A DNA stretch of 64,000 bases. Origin: Accumulibacter appositus (lineage in GTDB: Bacteria > Pseudomonadota > Gammaproteobacteria > Burkholderiales > Rhodocyclaceae). The stretch lies in NCBI RefSeq assembly GCF_035440685.1, contig NZ_DAORMW010000016.1; one strand, written 5' to 3'. Below the pieces are notes generated by a model, which saw only the letters and a list, made by a program, of their open reading frames with translations, ran no database searches and had not been told where the DNA came from. Shown piece by piece: positions 15,565 to 24,055 of the stretch (positions are counted from its first letter, which is position 1; the number at the start of each line of letters is the position of its first letter). Both the position numbers and the translations under genes were made by a program.

Positions 15565-18500
15565 GGGGGGGAGCAGCCATCGGTTCGTTCGTCGTCCCTT
15601 GCTGCAGCCGTTCCGTGGTGGCGATCGCGTACCTGTGGCCGCTCTCACTTATCAGTGCGCTCGCGGTCAGCCATACCTGCACCGCCGCACCGATCTTGGT
15701 GAGGCGTCGCGTGAGGCGCGGTGTGAGAGCTTCGGCCCGGCCAAGCTGCAGCGCCATGGCTGGGGCCTCGTCTTGCAGACCCCGCGGGATCCGGTCACGC
15801 GTGTTCATTAGCAGGGCCTCGTCTTCGCTCCAACCGTAGATCCTTTCCGCACCCGGATTCCAGGCCAGAATGCGGCCATCGAGACCTTGCACGGTGACGG
15901 CGTCAAATGCATCGCGTACGACGACGCCCAGACGGAACAAGCTGGCGCGGCTCTCCAGCAAGGCTTCGACCCGCTTCATCTCGGTGATGTCCATGAAGGT
16001 GATCACCGCACCTGCGATGACATTGTCCAGTGTGCGATAGGGGCGAATGCGCATCACATACCACAGCCCGGCGCTGCTCTGCACCTGCGTCTCCAGCGGC
16101 GTCAGGGTGTCGAGCACGCCCTTAGCGTCCTCTACCAGGCGGTCGTAGCCGACGAGATTGGAAACGAGGTGGCCCACCGGCCGACCGACGTCGCTTGGGA
16201 TCAGGTTGATGATCTGAGACGTGGTAGGCGTGAAGCGTAGGATGTGTAGTTGATGGTCGATAAAGATGGTGGCGATGCCGGTGCCGGCAAGCAGGTTGTT
16301 CATATCGTTATTGGCGCGCGACAAGTCTTCGACCTTGCTTTGCAACTCGGTGTTGACCGTGGCCACTTCCTCATTCACCGATTGCAGCTCTTCCTTGGAA
16401 GTCTCCAGTTCCTCATTGGTGGACTGCAATTCTTCGTTGACCGACTGCATTTCCTCGATGGCCGACTTGAGTTCCTCGTTGGCGGTCTCGAGTTCCTCAC
16501 GGGTGCTCTGCAGGTATTCATCCTTGGCTCGCATCTCCTCGCGAAGCGCGGAGAGCTGCGCGTCGGTGTCCACCTCGCTGGTCTTGGCATCAAGCAGGGG
16601 GGCGGCCGGTGGCGTCGATTCAGGCGCAAGGGCCGGCGCTTCCGCCAAGATGACCAGAAACAGTGGTGATCCGGGGCTTGCCGCCAGGCCGGTCAGCAGC
16701 GGGTGGATGCTCAGGTTGACCCGCGTGAAGTGGCCGTTGGTCCTGACGCGCAGTTCCCGTGCATGTACGGTCTCCTTGCGGAATCCGGCCTTGTGCAGGG
16801 CTGCGCTGAGCTCGAACTGGAGCCCCGGACGGGCCATCTGGATGATGTTGTTGATCCCCGCCTCGCCCGGGGTGGGTTCGAGGTAGGCGCCGCTACGACC
16901 ATGCAGATAGAGGATGTCGCCCTCAGCGTTGACCAGTGCCGCGGCCGGGGCGATCTGCTGCAGAAGTGCCTGTTCGGTCAGCTCGCGCAGCGAGGGCTTT
17001 ATGCCCGGCGCGGGATTCGCCTCGCCCGCATGGAGGGTCATCAGCGATGGCCGGTAGCGACGCGGAGACTGACGACCCTGCCCGCCGGCAAGATCGTCCT
17101 TGCGCTGATAGAGCTTTGCCTTGCGGTCCACAGCGGCAAACAGATCAGCACTGCTACCGAGGCTCTCGGAGGTGCCGAGGAACAACATTCCGCCCGGCTT
17201 GAGTGCGTAGTGGAACGTCGCGGCGAGCTGCTTCTGCAGGTCCGCGCCCAGGTAGATCAGCAGATTGCGGCAGCTGATCAGGTCGAGTCGGGAAAAAGGC
17301 GGATCCTTGATCAAGTCGTGCTCGGAAAAGACCAATAGATCGCGGATGCCTTTGTGGACGCGGTAGGCGCCGCTGTCCGGCTCCGCGGTAAAGAAGCGCG
17401 CCAGTCTCTGGGGCGAAACGTCTGAGGCGATTCCGGGCGGAAAGAGGCCAGCACGAGCGGTGGCAATCGCCCCGCTGTCAATGTCGGTGGCAAAGACCTG
17501 CAGCGTGAACCTTTGCTGTAGCGATTCCATGTGCTCCTGCAGGAGGATGGCGAGGGAATACGCCTCCTCTCCGGTCGAGCATCCCGTCGACCAGACGCGA
17601 ATCACCCCGCCGCCGGGTTTGTCGGCAAAGAGCCGGGGAATGATCTGTTCCTCGAGCGCTGCGAAGGCTTCCGGATCGCGGAAGAAGGCTGTCACGCCGA
17701 TCAGTAGATCGCGAAACAAGGCGTCCACTTCCGGCGGGGTCTGCTGCAGATACTTGACGTAGCCGTCCAGTGCTTCGATCTGGTGCATGCTCATGCGTCG
17801 CAGGATGCGGCGGTGAATGGCGCTCGGCTTGTACTGGGAGAAGTCGTGACCGGTTTGTGCGCGCAGCAAGATGAATATCTTCTTCAACGCACTCTCGATC
17901 TTCGGCGCCGGGTTGGCGGTTAGCCCCGGGGTTCTGCGAAAGGCGTGTGTCGTGTAGGCGATGAGTTGCGCGGCCATCTCGGCGGGCGGCAGTTCCCAGT
18001 CCACCAGGCCGGTGGCGATGGCGCTGCGCGGCATGCCGTCGAACTCGGTCGATTCTGGCGATTGGACCATGACCATGCCGCCCTCGCCCTTGATCGCCCG
18101 CACGCCCTGGGTACCATCGCTGCCGGTCCCGGAAAGCACGATACCGATGGCCCGCTCGCGCTGGTCGTGAGCCAGCGAGCGAAAGAAGAAGTCGATGGGC
18201 AGGCGTTGGCCGCGCGGTTCGGAGGGTTCCAACAATTCCAGTCGGCCGTTCAGAAACGCCATTTGGCGATTGGGCGGGATGATGTAGGCGCAGTTGGCCA
18301 ACACCGGCATGCCGTCCTCGACCTCGAAGACCTGCATGCGTGTGTAACGCCGAATCAGGTCGGCGAGGATGCTCTTGTGGTCCGGGGCCAGATGTTGCAC
18401 CAGGACGAAGGCCATGCCCGGATCGGTGGCCGCGGGCATGGCCGAAAAGAAGGCCTCAAACGCGGCCAGGCCGCCGGCCGAGGCGCCGATGCCGACCACC

Positions 18501-18601
18501 GGAACCGCCGCCTCCGCGGCTTGCTCGTCCGCGTCTGCGTCGCTTTGCCGCGACACCCCGGGGTCAGGTCGGACCGTCTTCGTCACCTTTCTGGCTGTCA
18601 T
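15548..18601 (-). CDS. CheB-CheR-coiled coil-PAS fusion protein
   Basis: A 1017-residue soluble signalling fusion. Residues ~33-215 form a CheB methylesterase domain with the catalytic Ser in GIGASAGG, His in VQHLAPDH and Asp in LSGTGSDGTQG. Then a CheR methyltransferase domain follows (IHRRILRRM; SAM site WSTGCSTGEEAYSLAI; SCRNLLIYL). A long coiled coil of EEL-x(2)-NEELQS-like heptads (around 660-760) leads into two PAS domains. No receiver domain precedes CheB. The start is the ATG preceded by GGGAGG. Such fusions are thought to act in sensory adaptation-like pathways with kinases; the adjoining GGDEF-EAL gene, read from an overlapping start, suggests a shared pathway. Confidence 0.92.
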   Translation of the reverse strand: MTARKVTKTVRPDPGVSRQSDADADEQAAEAAVPVVGIGASAGGLAAFEAFFSAMPAATDPGMAFVLVQHLAPDHKSILADLIRRYTRMQVFEVEDGMPVLANCAYIIPPNRQMAFLNGRLELLEPSEPRGQRLPIDFFFRSLAHDQRERAIGIVLSGTGSDGTQGVRAIKGEGGMVMVQSPESTEFDGMPRSAIATGLVDWELPPAEMAAQLIAYTTHAFRRTPGLTANPAPKIESALKKIFILLRAQTGHDFSQYKPSAIHRRILRRMSMHQIEALDGYVKYLQQTPPEVDALFRDLLIGVTAFFRDPEAFAALEEQIIPRLFADKPGGGVIRVWSTGCSTGEEAYSLAILLQEHMESLQQRFTLQVFATDIDSGAIATARAGLFPPGIASDVSPQRLARFFTAEPDSGAYRVHKGIRDLLVFSEHDLIKDPPFSRLDLISCRNLLIYLGADLQKQLAATFHYALKPGGMLFLGTSESLGSSADLFAAVDRKAKLYQRKDDLAGGQGRQSPRRYRPSLMTLHAGEANPAPGIKPSLRELTEQALLQQIAPAAALVNAEGDILYLHGRSGAYLEPTPGEAGINNIIQMARPGLQFELSAALHKAGFRKETVHARELRVRTNGHFTRVNLSIHPLLTGLAASPGSPLFLVILAEAPALAPESTPPAAPLLDAKTSEVDTDAQLSALREEMRAKDEYLQSTREELETANEELKSAIEEMQSVNEELQSTNEELETSKEELQSVNEEVATVNTELQSKVEDLSRANNDMNNLLAGTGIATIFIDHQLHILRFTPTTSQIINLIPSDVGRPVGHLVSNLVGYDRLVEDAKGVLDTLTPLETQVQSSAGLWYVMRIRPYRTLDNVIAGAVITFMDITEMKRVEALLESRASLFRLGVVVRDAFDAVTVQGLDGRILAWNPGAERIYGWSEDEALLMNTRDRIPRGLQDEAPAMALQLGRAEALTPRLTRRLTKIGAAVQVWLTASALISESGHRYAIATTERLQQGTTNEPMAAPPHVQPG

Positions 18602-18758
18602 GCGCCTCCCAGACGAGCGTGCGAGAAACTTCCGCGAATGATAGGCTCCCCGGTGGAAAAATTCCACCGGGACAGCAAGCCAGCACCAGCGCGAATCGGC
18701 TCGAGCTTTCCGGGTCTTGCCGGAGGGAGGCGCGAAGCGCGTTGGGAGTTGATGTATT

Positions 18759-18786
18759 CGCAGATTACGCAGATTCTCGCAGATTC
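18759..18786. repeat. three short direct repeats (CGCAGATTM)
   Basis: Three copies of CGCAGATT(A/C) start at 18759, 18768 and 18778, nearly in phase. An inverted copy of the core (AATCTG) lies at 18810-18815, so the third copy can pair with it across a 24-base loop. The array lies directly upstream of the GxxExxY gene in the 233-base gap that separates it from the divergent CheB-CheR gene; I see nothing else in that gap. Confidence 0.6.
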
Positions 18787-18834
18787 ATGAACCCCTGCCT
18801 GTCGCTTGTAATCTGTGGATGCGAAAGGGCTCTT

Positions 18835-19224
18835 ATGGGTGGCGACGAGCAGACGTTTGCGATCATTGGAGCGGCAATGACCGTGCATGGCGAACTTGGG
18901 CACGGGTTTCTTGAGGCGGTCTATCAGGAGGCCTTGACGTTTGAGTTCAGGAACTGCGGTATTCCGTTCGCTCGTGAGCTGGAGTTGCCTGTTCTCTATC
19001 GCGGACAAAGGCTGAATACCGGGTATCGGGCAGACTTTCTTTGCTTTGATGAAGTTATGGTGGAAGTGAAGGCTCTTGAGCTGCTGATGACTCGCGAAGC
19101 GTCGCAGGTCATCAATTACCTGAAAGCCAGTGCTAGAGCGCGCGGCTTGCTACTGAATTTCGGCGGACGAAGCCTGGCGCACAAGCGCCTGGTCTGGACG
19201 CATGCGCTTGCCCGAACAAGGTAG
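18835..19224 (+). CDS. GxxExxY family protein
   Basis: A 129-residue protein with the family-defining GFLEAVYQEAL motif near residue 24, then FARELELPVLYRG, ADFLCFDEVMVEVKAL and QVINYLKAS, all characteristic. The E-x-K core (VEVKAL) and upstream acidic residue suggest a PD-(D/E)XK-like nuclease fold, but biochemical function is not established. The frame remains open upstream to an ATG at 18788, inside or next to the direct repeats; I prefer the ATG at 18835 because the protein then starts just before the conserved region. It stands alone between divergent and convergent neighbours. Such genes are often spread patchily, compatible with transfer. Confidence 0.8.
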   Translation: MGGDEQTFAIIGAAMTVHGELGHGFLEAVYQEALTFEFRNCGIPFARELELPVLYRGQRLNTGYRADFLCFDEVMVEVKALELLMTREASQVINYLKASARARGLLLNFGGRSLAHKRLVWTHALARTR

Positions 19225-19303
19225 GTCGAAAAGCGATAAATCGGCACCAGACCCCGGAGAAATCCGCGGGCCTCGTGCCGATCCTGCTCCCTTGAATCAG
19301 CTC

Positions 19304-20506
19304 TTACCAGTTACTCTCCCGCTCCGGAGTCGAGGTGATGTTGTGGATCGAGAGGTCGGCGCCGTTGTATTCCTGCTCCTGGTCGAGGCGTAGGCCGACG
19401 CTGGCTTTCAGCACGCCATAGACGATGTAGCTGCCGACTAGCGCGATGACGATGGCCAGCACGGTCATGATCAGCTGCGGCATGAAGGCGATGCCGCCGA
19501 CGCCGCCCAGCGCCTTGCTGCCGAAAATGCCGGCAGCAATACCGCCCCAGGCGCCGCACAGGCCGTGCAGCGGCCAGACGCCGAGGACATCGTCGATCTT
19601 CCAGCGGTTCTGGGTGAGGGTGAACATCATCACGAACATGCCGCCGGCGATGCCGCCGACGACCAGCGCACCCATCGGGTGCATGATGTCCGAGCCGGCA
19701 CAGACGGCGACCAGACCGGCGAGCGGGCCGTTATGCACGAAACCGGGGTCGTTCTTGCCCACCACCAGCGCCACCAGTGTGCCGCCGACCATGGCCATCA
19801 GCGAGTTCATGGCCACCAGGCCGGAGATGTTTTCGATGGTCTGTGCGCTCATCACGTTGAAGCCGAACCAGCCGACGGTCAGAATCCAGGCGCCGAGCGC
19901 GAGAAAGGGGATCGATGACGGCGGGTGCGCGGAGATGCCCCCTTGCTGGTTGTAGCGCCCATGGCGTGCGCCGAGCAGCAGCACCGCCGGCAGGGCAATC
20001 CAGCCGCCCATGGCGTGCACCACCACCGATCCGGCGAAGTCGTGGAATTCGGCACCATAGGTCGCTTTCAGCCAGGCCTGCACGCCGAAGGCCTGATTCC
20101 AGGCGATGCCCTCGAAGAAGGGATAGATGAAGGCGACGATCATGAAGGTAGCCGCCAGCTGCGGGTTGAACTTGGCGCGCTCGGCGATGCCGCCTGAAAC
20201 GATCGCCGGGATGGCGGCCGCAAAGGTCAGCAGAAAGAAGAACTTGGTCAATTCGTAACCGTTCTTCTGGAGTAGCGTGTCGGCGCCGTGGAAGAAATCG
20301 ATGCCGTAGGCGATGCTGTAGCCGATGAAGAAATAGGCGATTGTCGATACCGAGAAGTCGGTAAGGATTTTCACCAGCGCGTTGACCTGGCTCTTCTTGC
20401 GCACCGTGCCCAGTTCGAGAAAGGCAAAACCGGAGTGCATTGCCAGGACCATGATGCCGCCGAGCAAGATGAAGAGAACGTCGCTACCAGACTTGAGAAC
20501 TTCCAT
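19304..20506 (-). CDS. amtB: ammonium transporter, Amt family
   Basis: A 400-residue inner-membrane protein with about eleven membrane segments. Amt hallmarks are GFAFLELGTVRKKSQVN, GGIAERAKF, FAGSVVVHAMGG with the first pore His, and WPLHGLCGAWGGIAAGIFG with the second. It carries NH4+/NH3 into the cell. The start ATG is preceded by AGGAGGAGCC; there is no cleaved signal peptide, unlike E. coli AmtB. No glnK is adjacent on either side. A sigma-54 promoter lies directly upstream, matching control by nitrogen status through the NtrBC system encoded at 40.7-43.3 kb. Confidence 0.95.
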   Translation of the reverse strand: MEVLKSGSDVLFILLGGIMVLAMHSGFAFLELGTVRKKSQVNALVKILTDFSVSTIAYFFIGYSIAYGIDFFHGADTLLQKNGYELTKFFFLLTFAAAIPAIVSGGIAERAKFNPQLAATFMIVAFIYPFFEGIAWNQAFGVQAWLKATYGAEFHDFAGSVVVHAMGGWIALPAVLLLGARHGRYNQQGGISAHPPSSIPFLALGAWILTVGWFGFNVMSAQTIENISGLVAMNSLMAMVGGTLVALVVGKNDPGFVHNGPLAGLVAVCAGSDIMHPMGALVVGGIAGGMFVMMFTLTQNRWKIDDVLGVWPLHGLCGAWGGIAAGIFGSKALGGVGGIAFMPQLIMTVLAIVIALVGSYIVYGVLKASVGLRLDQEQEYNGADLSIHNITSTPERESNW

Positions 20507-20537
20507 GGCTCCTCCTGAAAAACATGTGGAAGCCATC

Positions 20538-20555
20538 AAGCAAAATGCGTGCCGG
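20538..20555 (-). promoter_or_regulatory. sigma-54 (-24/-12) promoter of amtB
   Basis: The minus strand reads CCGGCACGCATTTTGCTT, that is GG-N10-GC with the preferred GGCAC and TTGCT flanks of RpoN promoters. The predicted start, around 20528, leaves a leader of about 20 bases with a strong ribosome binding site. Confidence 0.65.
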
Positions 20556-20600
20556 CACTATATGGTGCGTGCGGGCAGGAATTCGTAAGCCATGGAAACG

Positions 20601-20626
20601 AAAACGCACCGGGTTGGTGCGCTTTT
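20601..20626. terminator. bidirectional terminator-like hairpin, also matching an NtrC box
   Basis: A 6-bp stem CGCACC/GGTGCG with loop GGGTT is flanked by an A-run on the left and a T-run on the right, so it can terminate mltA transcription on the minus strand (stop at 20682) and anything arriving from the left. The core GCACC-N5-GGTGC at 20606-20620 is also an exact match to the NtrC consensus and lies about 60 bp upstream of the amtB -24 element. Both roles are possible. Confidence 0.55.
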
Positions 20627-20681
20627 TGTCCACCAATGCCTCTTTATGGGGCTCGATGCACCAGTCCGTGTCGCGTCAAAC

Positions 20682-21959
20682 CTATTCTGGTGCGGCTCCC
20701 GGTGGCAGGAGTACCCACATCTTGCCTTGCTGTTTCATTCGCCCGGCCTCGGTGCCGGCTTGTTCACCGAAACCCCAGAAGAAGTCGGCACGCACGACGC
20801 CGCGAATGGCGCTGCCGGTATCCTGCGCGAGCATCAGGCGTTGCAGGGGAGTGTTCGTTAGCGGTCGGGTGGTAGACAGGAAAACGGGCGCGCCAAGGGG
20901 GACGTGGCGGGGATCGACGGCGATGCTGCGCTCGGCGGTCAGCGGCACCGCCAGCGCGCCGTTCGGGCCCTCACTGTCGCCGCCCTTGATCGCCTGCTCG
21001 CTGAAGAAGACGTAGCGCGGGTTGGCGTTCAGCAGTTCGCTGAGCCGCGTGGGGTTGGCCCGGGCCCATTGCTTGATGCCCTGCATCGAGGCCTGGTCGA
21101 GGCTCATTTCGCCACGCTCGACGAGCAGTTTGCCGATTGACTGGTAGGGGTGGCCGTTCTGGTCGGCGAAAGCCAGCCGCGTCATGCTGCCATCGGGCAG
21201 GCGGACGCGGCCCGAGCCCTGGATCTGCAGAAAGAACAGTTCAACCGGGTCGTCGACCCAGAGCAGGACGCGGCCGCCCTTGGGCGGGTCGTCCTTGGTG
21301 ATCTCCGCCCGCGAGTAGTAGGGAACGACCTTGTTGCCCTCCAGGCGACCGCGCAGCCGCAGGTTCTTGAGTTCGGGCTGGACGGCGCCGAGGTCGATCC
21401 GCAACAGATCGGGGGGGACGCCGAGGACGGCTTCGAGATAGGGTTTGCCGCGGCTTCGCGAACCGCGCAGTAGAGGTTCGTAGTAGCCGGTCACCAGGCC
21501 GTCGCTGCTGCCGTCGGGATTGGTCAGCAGCCACGGCTGCAGGCGGGCCTCGAAGAGGCTTCGTATGGCGGCAGAGGATGGCGACTGTAGGGCCTGTGCC
21601 TGTTCGCAGGCCGTACGCCACAGCGGCCATTGCGGACGCTTGGCAAAGGCCCGGCAGGATTGCAGAAAAGCCGGCAAGGCGGCACGTAGATCGTCGTCGC
21701 TCCAGGCCGGCAGGTCGCTCCAGCGTGCCGGTTGCAGTGGCTTGTACGCGGGAATGGGTGGCTTGGCCGGCTTTGGTGGCTCGCTCGGTTCGCCAGTCGC
21801 GCCCGGTTCGCACACCGGGCAGCTCGGGCAGACCGGGCAGTCGCCTTTCGGCGCCTCGGTGCGCGTGCCGCAGGCGGTGAGCAGCAAGGCCAGGAAAGTG
21901 GCGGCAAGAGCGCGAACTGTGCGCACTCTCTGTGGCGTCCGTGATTGGCTTTCGGGCAT
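20682..21959 (-). CDS. mltA: membrane-bound lytic murein transglycosylase A
   Basis: A 425-residue outer-membrane lipoprotein that cleaves peptidoglycan to 1,6-anhydromuropeptides. It begins with a basic region and hydrophobic stretch ending in the lipobox LLTAC, followed by a Cys- and Pro-rich linker. The MltA domain has VTGYYEPLLRGSR, VPYYSRAEI and FFLQIQGSGRVRLPDG; the C-terminal 3D domain has DPRHVPLGAPVFL and LAQDTGSAIRGVVRADFFWG, containing the catalytic Asp. The ATG at 21959 is chosen because it starts a proper lipoprotein signal; the frame is open further upstream. It is divergent from the DUF815 ATPase, with 49 bases between. Confidence 0.92.
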   Translation of the reverse strand: MPESQSRTPQRVRTVRALAATFLALLLTACGTRTEAPKGDCPVCPSCPVCEPGATGEPSEPPKPAKPPIPAYKPLQPARWSDLPAWSDDDLRAALPAFLQSCRAFAKRPQWPLWRTACEQAQALQSPSSAAIRSLFEARLQPWLLTNPDGSSDGLVTGYYEPLLRGSRSRGKPYLEAVLGVPPDLLRIDLGAVQPELKNLRLRGRLEGNKVVPYYSRAEITKDDPPKGGRVLLWVDDPVELFFLQIQGSGRVRLPDGSMTRLAFADQNGHPYQSIGKLLVERGEMSLDQASMQGIKQWARANPTRLSELLNANPRYVFFSEQAIKGGDSEGPNGALAVPLTAERSIAVDPRHVPLGAPVFLSTTRPLTNTPLQRLMLAQDTGSAIRGVVRADFFWGFGEQAGTEAGRMKQQGKMWVLLPPGAAPE

Positions 21960-22008
21960 GGTTTTCGCTAGAGTGTCGGGTTTTTGAAACCGTCGAGTAT
22001 ACCGTCCG

Positions 22009-22965
22009 ATGAGCGACCTCTTCCGGCAACTTGCCAGCTTTCTGGAGCGTGCCGAGGTTTTCCTCGAACGCATCGAAACCTTGCTGCCACCGGCATCGCC
22101 TTTGCCCGACTGGCAGGCGGCAAAGGCCTTTCGCTGGCGCAAGAGCCGTGGGGTGGGCTACCTGCAGGCGATCAGTCGCCTGCCGGCGATCCGGCTCGAC
22201 GACCTGCACGATATCGACCAGCAGAAAGCGCGCATCGACGCCAATACGCGGCACTTCGTCGCCGGCCAGCCGGCCAACAATGTGCTGCTCACCGGTGCGC
22301 GTGGATCGGGCAAGTCGTCGCTGATCAAGGCGCTGCTCAATGCCTACGCGGCCGAGGGCTTGCGGGTCATCGAAGTGGAGAAGGGCGATCTCACCGATCT
22401 GCCGGATATCGTCGAGCTGGTCGACGGGCGCCCCGAGCGCTTCATCATTTTTTGCGACGACCTGTCCTTCGACTCCGGCGATGCGCGCTACAAGGCGCTC
22501 AAGGTCGTTCTCGACGGTTCGATCGCGGCCGCGCCCGACAATGTGCTGATCTACGCCACCTCCAACCGCCGTCACCTGATGCCCGAGTATTTCGCCGAAA
22601 ACCTCGAGAGCAAGCGCGTCGGCGAGGAGATTCATCCCGGCGAGGCGATCGAGGAGAAGATCTCGCTCTCCGAGCGCTTTGGCCTGTGGATTTCGTTCTA
22701 CCCGTTCGACCAGGAGGCCTACCTGAATATCGTTGCCCACTGGCTCAAGTCTTTCGGCTGCGCCCAGGACGAGATAGCCGTTGCCGAACGCGACGCGCTC
22801 AACTGGGCACTCGAGCGCGGTTCACGCAGCGGCCGCGTTGCCTGGCAGTTCGCGCGCGACTGGGCGGGGCGGCAACTGGTGGCGCCAGTGCGCCCGCAGC
22901 GGTCGCGCAGCAAAGCGCTGCCTGCGGCCTCGCCAGCGGTGCGCAAGCGCTCGCGCAAGGCATGA
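22009..22965 (+). CDS. AAA-type ATPase, DUF815 family
   Basis: A 318-residue protein with a Walker A motif (LLTGARGSGKSSLIKALLN, ~residue 90) and a Walker B-like FIIFCDDLSFD, followed by LKVVLDGSIAAAPDNVLIYATSNRRHLMPE, which is the signature of the DUF815 family (a sensor-1-like Asn in ATSN). The C-terminus is basic (PQRSRSKALP...KRSRK). Family function is not known; it resembles AAA+ proteins fused to nothing else. It lies 43 bp before the MutT-ThiE fusion, probably in one transcript, a common betaproteobacterial arrangement as I recall. Confidence 0.8.
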   Translation: MSDLFRQLASFLERAEVFLERIETLLPPASPLPDWQAAKAFRWRKSRGVGYLQAISRLPAIRLDDLHDIDQQKARIDANTRHFVAGQPANNVLLTGARGSGKSSLIKALLNAYAAEGLRVIEVEKGDLTDLPDIVELVDGRPERFIIFCDDLSFDSGDARYKALKVVLDGSIAAAPDNVLIYATSNRRHLMPEYFAENLESKRVGEEIHPGEAIEEKISLSERFGLWISFYPFDQEAYLNIVAHWLKSFGCAQDEIAVAERDALNWALERGSRSGRVAWQFARDWAGRQLVAPVRPQRSRSKALPAASPAVRKRSRKA

Positions 22966-23008
22966 GCGTCGGTCTGCAGCGCCGGGCGGCGGGCGCGGGT
23001 CGCCGCCG

Positions 23009-23989
23009 ATGACTGCAATCACCGAGGTCGCCGCGGCCGTCCTCTTGCGGGGTGATGCGGCCGCGCCCGAGTTCCTGCTCGCGCAACGGCCGCCCGGCAA
23101 GGTCTACGCCGGCTACTGGGAGTTTCCCGGTGGCAAGGTCGAGCCGGGGGAGACGGTCTATCAGGCCCTGGTCCGCGAATTGCAGGAAGAGCTGGGAATC
23201 ACGGTCGACGATGTCTGGCCATGGGTCTGCTGCGAGTTCACCTATCCGCATGCCACCGTCCGCCTGCGTTTCTACCGCATTCGCGCCTGGCACGGCGAGA
23301 TCGCGCCGATCGAGCACAGCGCCTTCGCCTGGTTGAAAGTCGGCGAGCCGGCCACCGTCGCGCCGATCCTGCCGGCCAACGGCCCGATCCTGCAGGCCCT
23401 CGAACTGCCGCCGCTGTATGCGCTGAGCAATGCCGAAGAGAATGGCGTCGAGGCCGAACTGCGGCGCATCGAGCGCGCCCTCGCCGGCGGGCTAGGCATG
23501 CTGCAGCTACGCGACAAGACGCTGGCGCCCGAGCGGCGCGAGGAATTCGCGCGCGCGGTCATGGCCCTCGCCGGTGGCGACGAGCGCCCTGAGAGCTATG
23601 GGAACGGCTGCGCGCCAAAGGCATGCGTGCTGATCAACGACGACCAGGCACTGGCCCGTGCGGTTGGCGCCCATGGCCTGCACCTGTCGTCGCAACAGCT
23701 CTGGCAGCTCGACCGCCGGCCGGATTTCGCGCGCGTCGCCGCCTCCTGCCACAGCGCCGCCGATCTCGCGCGGGCGGCGCAGCTCGGGCTGGACTTCGTG
23801 GTTCTTGGACCGCTGCTGCCGACCGCCACTCATCCCGGTGCTGCCGGCATTGGCTGGGCGGAATTCTCGCGCCTCGTCGAACGCTCGCCGCTGCCCGTCT
23901 ACGCGCTCGGCGGGATGCAGCCTGAGATGCTCGAAACGGCCTGCCGTGCGGGGGCGCACGGCGTCGCGTTGATGCGGGGCTGGCGCTGA
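23009..23989 (+). CDS. mutT: Nudix (MutT-type) hydrolase fused to a ThiE-like domain
   Basis: A 326-residue two-domain protein. Residues 1-130 are a Nudix hydrolase with a complete Nudix box (GGKVEPGETVYQALVRELQEELGI) and a MutT-like context (LLAQRPPGKVYAGYWEFPGG), expected to hydrolyse 8-oxo-dGTP. Residues ~145-326 resemble thiamine phosphate synthase: GLGMLQLRDKTL, VLINDDQALARAVGAHGLHL, DFVVLGPLLPTATHPG and YALGGMQPEML. Such fusions occur in other Proteobacteria, where thiamine synthesis by the second domain is not assured. The ATG is preceded by a GGGCGCGGG stretch rather than a classical binding site. Confidence 0.88.
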   Translation: MTAITEVAAAVLLRGDAAAPEFLLAQRPPGKVYAGYWEFPGGKVEPGETVYQALVRELQEELGITVDDVWPWVCCEFTYPHATVRLRFYRIRAWHGEIAPIEHSAFAWLKVGEPATVAPILPANGPILQALELPPLYALSNAEENGVEAELRRIERALAGGLGMLQLRDKTLAPERREEFARAVMALAGGDERPESYGNGCAPKACVLINDDQALARAVGAHGLHLSSQQLWQLDRRPDFARVAASCHSAADLARAAQLGLDFVVLGPLLPTATHPGAAGIGWAEFSRLVERSPLPVYALGGMQPEMLETACRAGAHGVALMRGWR

Positions 23990-24055
23990 GCGATCAGCCG
24001 CCGAAGGTGCCGGCAACCCACGAATTTGCGGGCGAGGAAGGCCGCATCGCCCGAT

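Noticed and set aside
16340..16520. Apparent DNA tandem repeat in the CheB-CheR gene
   Set aside because: The repetition is explained by heptads of the encoded coiled coil (NEELQS-type), which is standard for this family, and is not a separate repeat element.
20555..20568. GGCACTATATGGTGC dyad overlapping the amtB -24 element, considered as a second NtrC box
   Set aside because: Spacing between the half-sites is six rather than seven bases, and it overlaps the sigma-54 site; I do not count it.
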